Assembly: GCF_005080685.1 (NCBI RefSeq)
Contig: NZ_CP039371.1
Location: forward strand, 3,534,001-3,598,000
Origin: Pseudomonas putida
Lineage (GTDB): Bacteria > Pseudomonadota > Gammaproteobacteria > Pseudomonadales > Pseudomonadaceae
Direction: 5' to 3'
Length of the DNA stretch: 64,000 bases
The translations under genes and the position numbers were made by a program. The notes beneath the pieces are model-generated. The model saw only the letters and a list, made by a program, of their open reading frames with translations. It was not told the origin of the DNA and did not search any database. Below, piece by piece: positions 20,919 to 30,009 of this stretch (position 1 is its first letter; the number at the start of each line of letters is the position of its first letter).

Positions 20919-21170
20919 GATCGAGCGCCGCCCGCGCGGCGCATCGCGACGCAAGGCCGCTCCCACATTTGTTGCAACGTGCCACTGTCTGTCAGGCCAT
21001 GGTTGTTCGCCTTTGGGGCACAACGGAAAATCGTGGAGGCCCCTGCGCCAACACAAATATCGCGCCGGGCCCACCAGGCTGACAACTATGGCCTACCAGA
21101 CATGATTGGCCTGAAACAGATGTGGGAGCGGCCTTGCGTCGCGATGCGCCGCGCGGGCGGCGCTCGATAT
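20919..21170. repeat. Inverted pair of REP-like elements
   Basis: The core CGCCGCCCGCGCGGCGCATC followed by GCGACGCAAGGCCGCTCCCA at 20919–20967 recurs in reverse orientation at 21121–21170. Weaker similarity continues into the spacer (GTCAGGCCATGGTTGT near 20991 versus GGTAGGCCATAGTTGT on the other strand near 21085), so the arms are about 100 bp each. They lie between the antiporter and chemoreceptor genes, in a 538-base region with no other gene. This is a BIME-like arrangement. Confidence 0.75.
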
Positions 21171-21312
21171 CTGCCGCACTGCATCTCCCAAGCGAACAGC
21201 CCATCTATCCACAAATCCATGAAACCCCCATTAAAACGCCCGCACCAATAAAGTAGCCGCCGCCCCCGCCGATACACAGGCAAGCCACACTCCAATTACA
21301 AGGGTACTCTCC

Positions 21313-23457
21313 ATGCCTCTGCGCCAACTCTCCATCCAGTGGAAGATCACGCTGCTCGCTGGCCTTTGCCTGGCCGGTATCGTCACCCTGCTCGTCGGGC
21401 TTTCGCTGTACCGGATGGACCACAGTTCCGACCTGGTCAAGGCGAGCAGCTCGCAGATGCTTGCCGAAGCCGCACAGGCGCGGATCGAGTCGCAGGGCGA
21501 GGTACAGGCCCTGAACATCCGGCGCCAGTTCATGGATGCCTACCAATACGGCGCCGGCTTTTCCCGCCAGGTGCTGTTCCTGCGTGAACAGGCGGAAAAA
21601 CGCTTCATCGATGCCTTCGATCTGCGCGAGGACATGACCCGCCAGGTGCAAGCCGCCCTGCAAGCCAACCCCGAGCTGCTCGGGCTGTCGCTGGTGTTTG
21701 AGCGCAATGCGCTGGACAACAAGGACAGCCTGTTCGTCAACCAGGAGGCGCTGGGCAGCAACGAGAGCGGCCGCTTCGCCTTGTACTGGTCGCAGCCCCG
21801 GGCTGGCACCCTGACCTCCATGGCGCTGCCGGAACACGACATGGCCAATACCGAGATCGGCGCTGGCGGCCAACCTGCCAATGCCTGGTGGAGTTGCCCG
21901 CGCGAAACTGCCAAGGTCTGCGTGACCGAACCCTACTTCTATGACATCGAAGGCCAGCGCGTGCTGATGACCAGCATCGCCTTCCCGCTGGCGGTCGACG
22001 GCAAGGTCATCGCCACCCTGTCGGTGGATATCAACCTCAACAGCTTGCAAGCCCTCAGCCAGGACGCCAGTCGCGGGCTGTACGAAGGCCGCACCACCGT
22101 CGGCATTCTCAGCCCCACAGGTCTGCTGGCCGGCTACAGTGCCGACGCCAGCAAGCTGGCCCAGCGCTTCGACCAGGTCGATCCGCGCCAGGGCGCCGAA
22201 CTGGTGCGCAAGCTGGCCGACGGTAAAATGACCATCGCCCACGACCAGCAAAGGCTGAAGGTGCTGGCCGCCTTCGCGCCGATCCCCGGCAGTCGCCCGT
22301 GGGGCGTGGTGCTGGATGTTCCGGAGGAGGTCCTGACCGGACCTGCCGATAGCCTCAAGCAAGAACTCGACGCGCTCAATACCAGCGGCACCCTGCTTGA
22401 GCTCGGCCTGGGCCTGGCGGCGGCGGTGATCGGCCTGCTGATGATCTGGCTGATGGCGCGCAGCGTGACCCGGCCGATCCTCGGCGTGGCCAGCATGCTC
22501 AAGGACATCGCCAGCGGCGAAGGCGACCTCACCCGCCGCCTGGACTACGACAAGCAGGACGAGTTGGGCGAACTGGCCAGCTGGTTCAACCGCTTCCTCG
22601 ACAAACTGCAACCGATCATCGCCGAGGTCAAACGCTCGGTGCAGGATGCCCGTGGCACCGCCGACCGCTCCTCGGTCATCGCCACCGAAACCAGCGCCGG
22701 CATGGAGCAGCAGTACCGCCAGGTTGACCAGGTAGCCACCGCGTCCAACGAGATGAGCGCCACCGCCCAGGATGTCGCACGCAGCGCCGCGCAAGCTGCC
22801 CAGGCTGCCCGCGAAGCCGACCAGGCGACCCGCGAGGGCCTGGCGGTGATCGAGCGCACCACCCGCAGCATCGATACCCTTGCCGCCGAGATGGCCAATG
22901 CCATGACCGAGGTCGAGGGCCTGGCGCACAACAGCGAGCGCATCGGCTCGGTGCTCGAGGTGATCCGCTCGATCGCCGAGCAGACCAATCTGCTGGCCCT
23001 CAACGCCGCCATCGAGGCGGCCCGTGCCGGGGAAGCCGGGCGCGGCTTCGCCGTCGTCGCCGACGAGGTGCGCAACCTGGCGCGCCGTACCCAGGAGTCG
23101 GTGGAGGAAACCCGCCAGGTCATCGAAACCCTGCAGAACGGCACCCGCGAAGTGGTCGGCGCGATGGACAACAGCCACCGCCAGGCCCAGGGCGGCGTCG
23201 AGCAGGTCGGCCAGGCAGTGACCGCGCTACAGCGCATCGGCCAGGCAGTGACGGTGATCACCGACATGAACCTGCAGATCGCCTCGGCTGCCGAAGAGCA
23301 AAGCGCGGTGGCCGAGGAGATCAACAACAACGTTGCGACCATCCGCGATGTCACCGAATCGTTGTCTGGCCAGGCCAATGAGTCTGCGCGCGTCAGCCAA
23401 TCGCTGAACAGCCTGGCCAACCAGCAGCAGGCGCTAATGGACCAGTTCCGCGTCTGA
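21313..23457 (+). CDS. Methyl-accepting chemotaxis protein with double-Cache sensor
   Basis: A 714-residue chemoreceptor. TM1 is at about 13–32 ([20 protein letters not shown]). A large periplasmic region (about 35–350) of dCache type includes [20 protein letters not shown] and [16 protein letters not shown]2 is at about 357–378, then HAMP, and a cytoplasmic signalling hairpin with [20 protein letters not shown] followed by [20 protein letters not shown]. It would signal to CheA/CheW at the cell pole. The W-W…P-Y pocket resembles receptors for amines or amino acids, but I cannot name the ligand. No C-terminal CheR-binding pentapeptide is evident. Confidence 0.92.
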   Translation: MPLRQLSIQWKITLLAGLCLAGIVTLLVGLSLYRMDHSSDLVKASSSQMLAEAAQARIESQGEVQALNIRRQFMDAYQYGAGFSRQVLFLREQAEKRFIDAFDLREDMTRQVQAALQANPELLGLSLVFERNALDNKDSLFVNQEALGSNESGRFALYWSQPRAGTLTSMALPEHDMANTEIGAGGQPANAWWSCPRETAKVCVTEPYFYDIEGQRVLMTSIAFPLAVDGKVIATLSVDINLNSLQALSQDASRGLYEGRTTVGILSPTGLLAGYSADASKLAQRFDQVDPRQGAELVRKLADGKMTIAHDQQRLKVLAAFAPIPGSRPWGVVLDVPEEVLTGPADSLKQELDALNTSGTLLELGLGLAAAVIGLLMIWLMARSVTRPILGVASMLKDIASGEGDLTRRLDYDKQDELGELASWFNRFLDKLQPIIAEVKRSVQDARGTADRSSVIATETSAGMEQQYRQVDQVATASNEMSATAQDVARSAAQAAQAAREADQATREGLAVIERTTRSIDTLAAEMANAMTEVEGLAHNSERIGSVLEVIRSIAEQTNLLALNAAIEAARAGEAGRGFAVVADEVRNLARRTQESVEETRQVIETLQNGTREVVGAMDNSHRQAQGGVEQVGQAVTALQRIGQAVTVITDMNLQIASAAEEQSAVAEEINNNVATIRDVTESLSGQANESARVSQSLNSLANQQQALMDQFRV

Positions 23458-23541
23458 TCGTTGCGCGGGCCTCCAGCGGCCCCGCAACCCTCGTCGTCTA
23501 CACTTTTTCGGACCGCAAGGATCCGCAACCGACGAGGGCTC

Positions 23542-24573
23542 ATGAAAACGATTCCCACCCTGCTGGCCGGCCTGCTGCTGGCTGTCGGCCTGGCCAGCAC
23601 CGACACTGCCGCCTCGAAAGACGCCACCTCGAAAAACCCATCCGCGCCCATCCACTTTGGTGCCATTGCCTGGGAAAGCGGCGCCTTCACCACCGAAGTC
23701 CTGCGCCTGATCGTCGAGCACGGTTACGGCTACCCCACCGACACCCTCCCTGGCAGCACCGTGAGCATGGAAGTCGCCCTCGCCCGCAACGACCTGCAAG
23801 TCATCGCCGAGGAGTGGGCCGGGCGCAGCCCCGCCTGGGTCAAGGCCGAACAGGCAGGCCAGGTGTTCGCCCTGGGCGATACCGTGAAAAACGCAGAGGA
23901 AGGCTGGTGGGTGCCTGCCTACGTCATCAAAGGCGACCCCGCACGCGATCTCAAGCCACTCGCGCCCGAGCTACGCAGCGTCGATGACCTGAAGCGCTAC
24001 CACCACGTGTTCCGCGACCCCGAATCCCCCGGCAAGGGCCGCTTTCTGAACAGCCCGAGTGGCTGGACCTCGGAAACGGTCAATAGCCAGAAGCTCAAGG
24101 CCTATGGCCTCGATAGCCTGTACAACAACTTTCGCAGCGGCTCCGGCGCCGCCCTCGATGCCGAGGTCGCCTCCGCGATCCGCCGCGGCCAGCCGGTGCT
24201 GTTCTACTACTGGAGTCCCTCACCCTTGATCGGTCGCTACGACCTGGTACGCCTGGCAGAACCCGCCTACGACGCCGAGGCTTGGAAAACCTTGATGGAC
24301 CCGAACAACGCCAATCCACGGGGCAGTCAGTCACTGCCGGCGAAACTGTCGATCGCCGTGTCCAAGGCATTTCGCGAGAGCTATCCAGAACTGGTGGCTG
24401 TGTTCGAGAAAGTCGACCTGCCCATCGACCGCCTGAACAAGGCGCTGGCACACATGAACGAAACCCGCCAGCCGCCCCGGGAAGCCGCGCTCGCGTTCCT
24501 ACGGGCCAACCCGGACATATGGAAGCCCTGGCTGCCGGCCGAGCACGCAGCCAGAGTCGAGGCAGGCCTATGA
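23542..24573 (+). CDS. Glycine betaine/proline-type ABC substrate-binding protein (OpuAC family)
   Basis: A 343-residue protein starting at ATG 23542 with a signal peptide ([20 protein letters not shown]). The OpuAC fold is shown by PIHFGAIAWESGAFTTEVLR, DLQVIAEEWAGRSPAWV, NSPSGWTSETVNSQKLKAYG and YYWSPSPLIGRYDLV with the tryptophans that form the aromatic ligand box. It would bind a quaternary amine in the periplasm. Directly downstream is only a fragment of a permease, and no ATPase, so this binding protein is an orphan unless it serves another transporter. Confidence 0.85.
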   Translation: MKTIPTLLAGLLLAVGLASTDTAASKDATSKNPSAPIHFGAIAWESGAFTTEVLRLIVEHGYGYPTDTLPGSTVSMEVALARNDLQVIAEEWAGRSPAWVKAEQAGQVFALGDTVKNAEEGWWVPAYVIKGDPARDLKPLAPELRSVDDLKRYHHVFRDPESPGKGRFLNSPSGWTSETVNSQKLKAYGLDSLYNNFRSGSGAALDAEVASAIRRGQPVLFYYWSPSPLIGRYDLVRLAEPAYDAEAWKTLMDPNNANPRGSQSLPAKLSIAVSKAFRESYPELVAVFEKVDLPIDRLNKALAHMNETRQPPREAALAFLRANPDIWKPWLPAEHAARVEAGL

Positions 24574-24576
24574 CCG

Positions 24577-24771
24577 GTGGCTTCCCCGAAGCCCTCACGC
24601 TGTCTGGTGGCGTCGACGATCGGTGCGCGGGGGTTGGGCGAGGACGTACCGGCGGGCATTCAGACACTGAACGTCGGCCAGGACGTGAAGGCTGGCCTGG
24701 CCATCGTCGCGCTGGCCATGGTCATCGACCGCATCAGCCAGGCCTATGGCCGCCACGGCACTGAGCCATGA
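24577..24771 (+). pseudogene. Remnant of betaine/proline ABC permease, C-terminal end only
   Basis: A 64-residue frame whose last part reads ASTIGARGLGEDVPAGIQTL and AGLAIVALAMVIDRISQAYG. This is the conserved C-terminal end of OpuAB/ProW-type permeases. The first dozen residues do not fit the family, and the 400-odd residues expected before are absent. The adjoining gene is the matching binding protein, so a transporter operon has been reduced by an internal deletion. It is unlikely to make a working permease. Confidence 0.8.
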
Positions 24772-24845
24772 ACCAACGCCCCGCCAGGCCAAGTCGATTG
24801 CGTTTGGCTAGACTGTGATTCAGTCCACAGTTCGAGACCTCGACC

Positions 24846-25457
24846 ATGCGCCTGACGGGGATGGTGATCGGCTTGACCGCGACCTTGCTGGCAACCCCCT
24901 TGTTCGCCACCGAGGCGAGCAAGGCATCCGTCGCCGAAGACAAGGCCGAGGCCCTCGAGGAAAAGGTGGTGGAAGACGCCGCCCCGCCAAAACCACGCGA
25001 AAAACTGACGACGGGCGAGGTGCGCGCCGTGGACCCGGCTGGCCAGTCGCCAATGGACGACAGCATCACCTGCCTGGCCCGCACCATCTACTGGGAAGCC
25101 AAGGGCGCCGACGACAAGGACATGAGCGCGGTGGCCAGCGTGGTGCTCAATCGCCTGGGCCATGACGGTTTTCCCGACACCCTCTGCGGCGTCGTCAAAC
25201 AGGGCGTCGAAACGCGCGCGTGCCAGTTTTCCTGGTGGTGCGACGGGCGTCCCGACCAGGTCGAGGAGCCACAGCGCTACGACATCGCCAAGGAGATCGC
25301 GCGCAAGGCGCTCAACCAGCAACTCAAGGACTCCACCGGTGGCGCCCTCTACTTCCACGATCGCCAGGTCCATCCTGACTGGGCCAGGGCCTACCGCAAG
25401 ACTGCCGAGACCCGCCACTTCATCTTCTACAAGCCGAACCAAGCCCTGGCCCGGTGA
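24846..25457 (+). CDS. SleB/CwlJ-like cell wall hydrolase
   Basis: A 203-residue exported protein: signal peptide (MRLTGMVIGLTATLLATPLF, cleavage near residue 21), an acidic linker, then a Hydrolase_2 domain (about 75–200). That domain has the presumed catalytic glutamate in ARTIYWEAKGADDKDMSAVA, the conserved VVLNR, CQFSWWCDG and the C-terminal HFIFYKP. Family members are lytic transglycosylases acting on peptidoglycan; in Pseudomonas they are not spore-related. It is monocistronic by appearance. Confidence 0.85.
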   Translation: MRLTGMVIGLTATLLATPLFATEASKASVAEDKAEALEEKVVEDAAPPKPREKLTTGEVRAVDPAGQSPMDDSITCLARTIYWEAKGADDKDMSAVASVVLNRLGHDGFPDTLCGVVKQGVETRACQFSWWCDGRPDQVEEPQRYDIAKEIARKALNQQLKDSTGGALYFHDRQVHPDWARAYRKTAETRHFIFYKPNQALAR

Positions 25458-25628
25458 GGGTCCACGGCAACGGAACAGCCGCCGTCGGGCACGGTCGATG
25501 ATTCAAGGCAAAGGGCCAGAGAGCAACAAGAACGATTCAAAAAGTGTCGCACTTTTCCTACCCTGGGTGGTCTACTCATGCTTTTGCCGCCAACCCCCTT
25601 TGCGGCCTTCATTTTGCTTTGCACATGA

Positions 25629-25647
25629 CCGGGGCCAAAAGCCCCGG
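25629..25647. terminator. Terminator-like hairpin between hydrolase and CAP genes
   Basis: CCGGGGC and GCCCCGG form a 7-bp stem around a CAAAA loop, 172 bases after the hydrolase stop. There is no T-run on either side, so the call is weak. Confidence 0.4.
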
Positions 25648-25703
25648 GCTTGTGTAGGATGAGCAGCGCACACCACGACGCTGCCAGTCATAGGGAGATC
25701 CAC

Positions 25704-26554
25704 ATGCGCGTCCTGTCATCCGTTGCTGCCTTGTCGGCAGGGCTGGTCATCTCGACCGCGGCCCTGGCCGTTACCGGCGAAGAGGCGCAACTGATCGATT
25801 CGATCAACGTCTACCGCAGCCAGGCTCAGCCATGCGGCGGCGAAGCGTCGCTGGAGCTGCCCCCTCTCAACAGTGACACCCGTCTGGCCCTGTCGCCGGA
25901 GGGCACTCGCGACCTGCAGCAAGCCATGACCCGCGCCGCCTATCCCATGGTCAACGTCCAGGCCATCAGCCTGTCCGGCCCCGCGACGCCCGCGCGGCCA
26001 TGCATGCCATCGAGGAAAGCTTCTGCCAGGTGGTGCTCGACCCCCAGTTCGTCGACATTGGTGTCAGCCAGGAAGGCCGCGACTGGCGCATCGTGCTGGC
26101 CCGCCCCTTGCTCAGCGGGCGTCTGGGCGACTGGCAGGCCGAAGGCCAGAAGTTGTTGCAGGAGGTCAATGCAGCACGCAAGGTTGCGCGCCAGTGCGGC
26201 GGCCAACCGTTCGCTGCGGCCCCGACCCTGACCTGGAACACCACCCTGGCCGGCGTGGCCGCCAGCCACACCCGGGCCATGGCCAACCAGAACTTCTTCG
26301 ACCACATCGACCGCGACAACCGCACCCCGGGGGACCGCGCCGAGCTGGCCGGCTACCTCTATCAGCAAATCGGCGAAAACATCGCTGCCGGGCGCGACAC
26401 AGCGCGTAAGGTGGTCGATGGCTGGCTGGCCAGCCCTGGCCATTGCGCCACCCTGATGAACCCCGACTTCCGGGAAATGGGCGCCGCCTATGCAACCGAC
26501 CCGAAGAGCGACGCTGGAATCTATTGGACCGGGCTGTTCGGTACGCCACAATGA
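25704..26554 (+). pseudogene. CAP-domain (SCP/PR1-like) secreted protein, frameshifted
   Basis: Translation starts at ATG 25704 with a signal peptide (MRVLSSVAALSAGLVISTAA). The frame runs intact to the C-run 25979–25982, then continues in another frame to 26554. One extra C restores SGPRDARAAMHAIEES and a protein of about 283 residues. The second part holds a CAP domain: TLAGVAASHTRAMANQNFFD, HIDRDNRTPGDRAELAGY, GENIAAG and WLASPGHCATLMNPDFREMG with the His/Glu/His set typical of the family. As written the protein would be truncated near residue 175. Sequencing error is possible because two other genes show the same defect. Confidence 0.8.
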
Positions 26555-26558
26555 CCAC

Positions 26559-26576
26559 GCCGGGCGATAGCCCGGC
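26559..26576 (+). terminator. Hairpin after the CAP gene
   Basis: GCCGGGC and GCCCGGC form a 7-bp stem with a GATA loop 5 bases after the stop. The tail CCCCATTGTTCCC has few T residues. It is a plausible but weak terminator before lysE. Confidence 0.45.
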
Positions 26577-26614
26577 CCCCATTGTTCCCATCTGAGCGCA
26601 AAGGCTGATCGCAC

Positions 26615-27226
26615 ATGGCACTCGACACCTGGCTTATCTATCTGCTCGCCAGCATTGGCTTGTCCCTGACCCCTGGTCCGAACAGCTTGCTGGCCCTGAC
26701 CCACGGCGCAATCCATGGGGCCCGACGCACCTTGTTCACCATCGCCGGTGGGGTGATCGGCTTCAGTGCGCTGATCGCCCTGGCCATGTTCGGCCTTACC
26801 GCGCTGCTGCAAACCAGTGGCTCGGTGCTGACCGTACTCAAGTGGGTGGGCGGCGCTTATCTGGTCTGGCTCGGCATCCAGTTGTGGCGCAGCCCAGCCC
26901 TGCACCTGACAAGCACCACGCACGCGGCGCAGCTGAGCAATGCCGGACTGCTGCGCCAAGGCTTGCTGTCGGCCATGGCCAACCCCAAGGTCCTGCTGTT
27001 CTATGGCGCCTTCCTGCCACAGTTCATCGACCCACAGCGCGGCCTGTTGTTGCAGTTCGTGGTGATGGCGGCGACCTTCGCTGGCGTGGAATGCCTGGTC
27101 GAATACCTGTTGGCACGCATGGCGTTTCGCATCCGCCCCTGGCTTGCCCGCGGCGGCAAACGCTTCAACCGCTGCTGCGGCAGCCTGTTCGCGCTGATCG
27201 GGGTGGCGTTGCCGCTGGGGCGTTGA
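26615..27226 (+). CDS. LysE/RhtB-family amino acid exporter
   Basis: A 203-residue membrane protein with six predicted helices. Family hallmarks are the N-terminal ASIGLSLTPGPNSLLALTHG (residues 12–31), VGGAYLVWLGIQLWRS (about 75–90) and GLLSAMANPKVLLFYGAFLP (about 112–131). These proteins export amino acids or their analogues such as threonine or homoserine lactone. The substrate cannot be told. It converges with an MFS gene. Confidence 0.9.
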   Translation: MALDTWLIYLLASIGLSLTPGPNSLLALTHGAIHGARRTLFTIAGGVIGFSALIALAMFGLTALLQTSGSVLTVLKWVGGAYLVWLGIQLWRSPALHLTSTTHAAQLSNAGLLRQGLLSAMANPKVLLFYGAFLPQFIDPQRGLLLQFVVMAATFAGVECLVEYLLARMAFRIRPWLARGGKRFNRCCGSLFALIGVALPLGR

Positions 27227-27243
27227 CTGCGCCCCAGCGCCTC

Positions 27244-28443
27244 TCAGGCACGTCGGCCGGTTGCCAGGAATGCCAGTAACGCCAAGGCTGGCAAGCCAGC
27301 ACCGACCAGCGCCACCCCATGCCAGCCATATTGCACGAACAATGCGCTGGCGACCGCCGAGCCCACGGCCCCGCCCAGGAAAATGCTGGTCATGTACACC
27401 GCATTGAGACGCCCGCGGCTGGCGGGGTCGAGTGCATAGACCTCGCGCTGGCCAATCACCATGTTCATCTGCACGGCGAAATCCAGCAAAACTCCGGTCA
27501 GGCCCAGGCCTATCACGCTGTAGCCCGGTGCGCTCAGGCCCAGCAGCAGCGCCAATGGGGCCAGGGTCAAGGCCAGCAGCGATCCGCGGCGGGCATGTCC
27601 GGCATCGGCCAGGCGCCCCGCCAGCGGGGCTGCGACGGCACCCACCGCGCCAACCAGGGCGAACACGGCGATCTGGCTCTGTGTCAGGCCATGGCTACCG
27701 GCCAGGGCCATCGGCACGGCTGTCCAATACAGGCTGAACGCGGCGAACATCAACGCCTGGTACAGCGAGCGCTGGCGCAACAGCGGATAGCGCCGCAACA
27801 GGGACACCAGCGATAGCATCAACTCGGCGTAGCTGGCCTTGTGCTCGGGCATCCGGCGCGGCAGGGTCAGTGCCAGCAACAGGATGATCCCCAGCATGAT
27901 CGCCGCCGCGCCGATGAACACGGTGCGCCAGCCGAAATGGTCGGCCACCACGCTCGACAACGGTCTGGCCAGCAGGATACCCAGCAGCAGGCCGCCCATG
28001 ATGTTGCCCACCACCCGCCCGCGCTGCTGCTCGGGTGCCAGGTGCGCGGCAAGCGGGATCAACATCTGTACCGCCACCGAACTGAAGCCGATCAACAGCG
28101 CATAAGCCAGGAACAACTGCCCTTGGCCATGACCGCTGGTGCCGGCCAGCAACAGGCTGACGGTGGCCAGTACGGCGGTGCAGATCATCAACCGGCGGTT
28201 TTCCAGCAGGTCAGCCAGCGGCACCAGCAGCAACAGGCCCAGGGCATAGCCAAGTTGAGTCAGGGACACGATCAGGCTGGCGTGTTGTTCGGAAAGGCCA
28301 AGGTCCGGTGCGATCAGCCCGACGATGGGCTGGGCGTAGTAGATGTTGGCGACGATCGCGCCACAGCAGAACGCCAACAGCGCTACCAAAGCTCGGCTCA
28401 GGCTGTGAGCCGATGGGCCGGCAACGGCTAGGGAAGGATTCAT
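27244..28443 (-). CDS. MFS transporter, drug-efflux-like
   Basis: A 399-residue, 12-helix protein starting at MNPSLAVAG (28443). It shows NIYYAQPIVGLIAPDLGLSE (about 32–51), motif A LADLLENRRLM, and PLAGRLADAGHARRG in the second half. The pattern is that of YnfM/YfcJ-type exporters of the arabinose-efflux family. It lies head to tail after a LysR gene (111-base gap, same strand), so it may be that regulator's target. Confidence 0.82.
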   Translation of the reverse strand: MNPSLAVAGPSAHSLSRALVALLAFCCGAIVANIYYAQPIVGLIAPDLGLSEQHASLIVSLTQLGYALGLLLLVPLADLLENRRLMICTAVLATVSLLLAGTSGHGQGQLFLAYALLIGFSSVAVQMLIPLAAHLAPEQQRGRVVGNIMGGLLLGILLARPLSSVVADHFGWRTVFIGAAAIMLGIILLLALTLPRRMPEHKASYAELMLSLVSLLRRYPLLRQRSLYQALMFAAFSLYWTAVPMALAGSHGLTQSQIAVFALVGAVGAVAAPLAGRLADAGHARRGSLLALTLAPLALLLGLSAPGYSVIGLGLTGVLLDFAVQMNMVIGQREVYALDPASRGRLNAVYMTSIFLGGAVGSAVASALFVQYGWHGVALVGAGLPALALLAFLATGRRA

Positions 28444-28554
28444 GCGGGGTTCCTCGAACAGGACGGATATGCTGCGCACCTTACCCAGACGCACCGCCCG
28501 ATAGAATCCCATGCGGGCGCAACAGGGTTTTGCGCCAGGCGCAACGACTCGGGT

Positions 28555-29454
28555 TCAGCGTTGCAACAGCGCTTCGCAGAAGCCGATGAACGCCTGCACC
28601 CGACGCGAGCCGCGATGGTTGGGCAGGTACAATGCATTGATCGTGTCGCTGGCGGCGCCAGGGCTTGCCTGCCATTGGCCAAACAGGCGTTGCAGGCGGC
28701 CAGCCGCCACGTCCTCCTGCACCAGCCAGTCGGCCAACAAGGCTATGCCTCCGCCTGCAAGTGCCACTTCACGGAGCATGTCGGCATTGGCGCTGCGCAG
28801 TGGCCCTGCCACGCTCAGTTCCAGGGCCTCGCTGCCGCGGCGCAAACGCCAGGGCCGAGCCTTTTGCCCGTAGCGAAAACGCAGGCAGGCGTGATCGAGC
28901 AACTGCGTCGGATGCGCCAACGGCTCGCGTTGCGCCAGGTAGGCCGGGCTAGCCACCAGCCAGCGCTCGAAGCGACCGACCTGGCGGCACACCAGTTCGT
29001 CGCTGGGCGCGGGGTCACCCAGGCGGATGGAAAGGTCGTAGCGGCCGTCGAGCAAATCATCCAGGCGATCGCTGAGGTCGATGTCCAGCTCAAGATTTCG
29101 GTGCTGGGCCAAAAATGGCCCCAGGTGTGGAGCGATCACCCGTCGACCGAATTCGACCGGCAGGCACAAGCGCAGCACCCCGACCGGTTCCTCGCCACGG
29201 TCGGCGACACTGGCGTCGGCAGCGTCCAGGGCCTCGAAGATCTCCCGTGACCGAGCGTAGTAGCGCAGGCCCGCCTCGGTCAGGCTGACCTGGCGGGTGG
29301 AACGATTGAACAAGGTAGCGCCAAGCTCTGCTTCCAGGGCGTCGACCAGGCGGGTCACCGAGGAGGTCGCCACCGCCAGTTTGCGCGCGGCAGCGGAAAA
29401 ACCCTGAGCCTCGACAGTGGCCATGAACATTTTCATCGCCAGGAGTTTGTCCAT
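28555..29454 (-). CDS. LysR-family transcriptional regulator
   Basis: A 299-residue protein starting at MDKLLAMKMF (29454). The N-terminal helix-turn-helix is AAARKLAVATSSVTRLVDALEAELG (quoted part: KLAVATSSVTRLVDALE), followed by the co-inducer domain with GVLRLCLPVEFGRRVIAPHL and LDIDLSDRLDDLLDGRYDLS. It belongs to the CrgA/DsdC-like branch close to YafC. Position suggests control of the MFS transporter downstream or the divergent cupin gene. Confidence 0.88.
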   Translation of the reverse strand: MDKLLAMKMFMATVEAQGFSAAARKLAVATSSVTRLVDALEAELGATLFNRSTRQVSLTEAGLRYYARSREIFEALDAADASVADRGEEPVGVLRLCLPVEFGRRVIAPHLGPFLAQHRNLELDIDLSDRLDDLLDGRYDLSIRLGDPAPSDELVCRQVGRFERWLVASPAYLAQREPLAHPTQLLDHACLRFRYGQKARPWRLRRGSEALELSVAGPLRSANADMLREVALAGGGIALLADWLVQEDVAAGRLQRLFGQWQASPGAASDTINALYLPNHRGSRRVQAFIGFCEALLQR

Positions 29455-29570
29455 ATCTGCCCCGGTATCCAAATCAGAGAACGGTCCTACAATCAGCGTG
29501 GACGGTCAAGAAGCGCGTCCTTGAAGCAGCGCGTCCATAGTGGAACACCACCTCTTCAGTGAGTTTCCCC

Positions 29571-29924
29571 ATGACACCCACCAACCTGTTCGCCCCCATC
29601 CCCACCCGTGACCCGGCTGCCGCCGAGTGGGTCGAGACCCTGCTGCAACGCACCGACCTGCGCATCGAGCGCATCGTATCCCACGGCCAGGCAAGCCCAC
29701 CCGGTTTCTGGTACGACCAACCCGAGGGCGAGTGGATCCTGCTGCTGAGCGGCAGCGCCGGCCTGCGTTTCGAACAGGCCGAGCACACCTGCCTGCTGGT
29801 CCCAGGAGATTGCCTCGACATCCCCGCCCATTGCCGCCACCGCGTGGAATGGACTGCGCAAGACACCCCGACGGTGTGGCTGGCGGTGTTCTATGGCGGC
29901 GACACGGCCAGCCCCGGCGCCTGA
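29571..29924 (+). CDS. Small cupin-domain protein
   Basis: A 117-residue single cupin starting at ATG 29571. The two cupin motifs are visible as EGEWILLLSGSAGLRF and LVPGDCLDIPAHCRHRVEW, the second with two metal-ligand-like histidines; the first motif lacks the usual HxH. Such proteins are often annotated as phosphoribosylaminoimidazole-like or generic cupins; the substrate is unknown. The TonB receptor gene follows 85 bases later on the same strand. Confidence 0.75.
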   Translation: MTPTNLFAPIPTRDPAAAEWVETLLQRTDLRIERIVSHGQASPPGFWYDQPEGEWILLLSGSAGLRFEQAEHTCLLVPGDCLDIPAHCRHRVEWTAQDTPTVWLAVFYGGDTASPGA

Positions 29925-30009
29925 AAAAACCGCTCCCTGATTCCCTTTCCAATCCCTGCCTGGCGAACCAGGCAGCGGCGCAGTGCGCCCGATTTCTGGA
30001 CATTTCATC

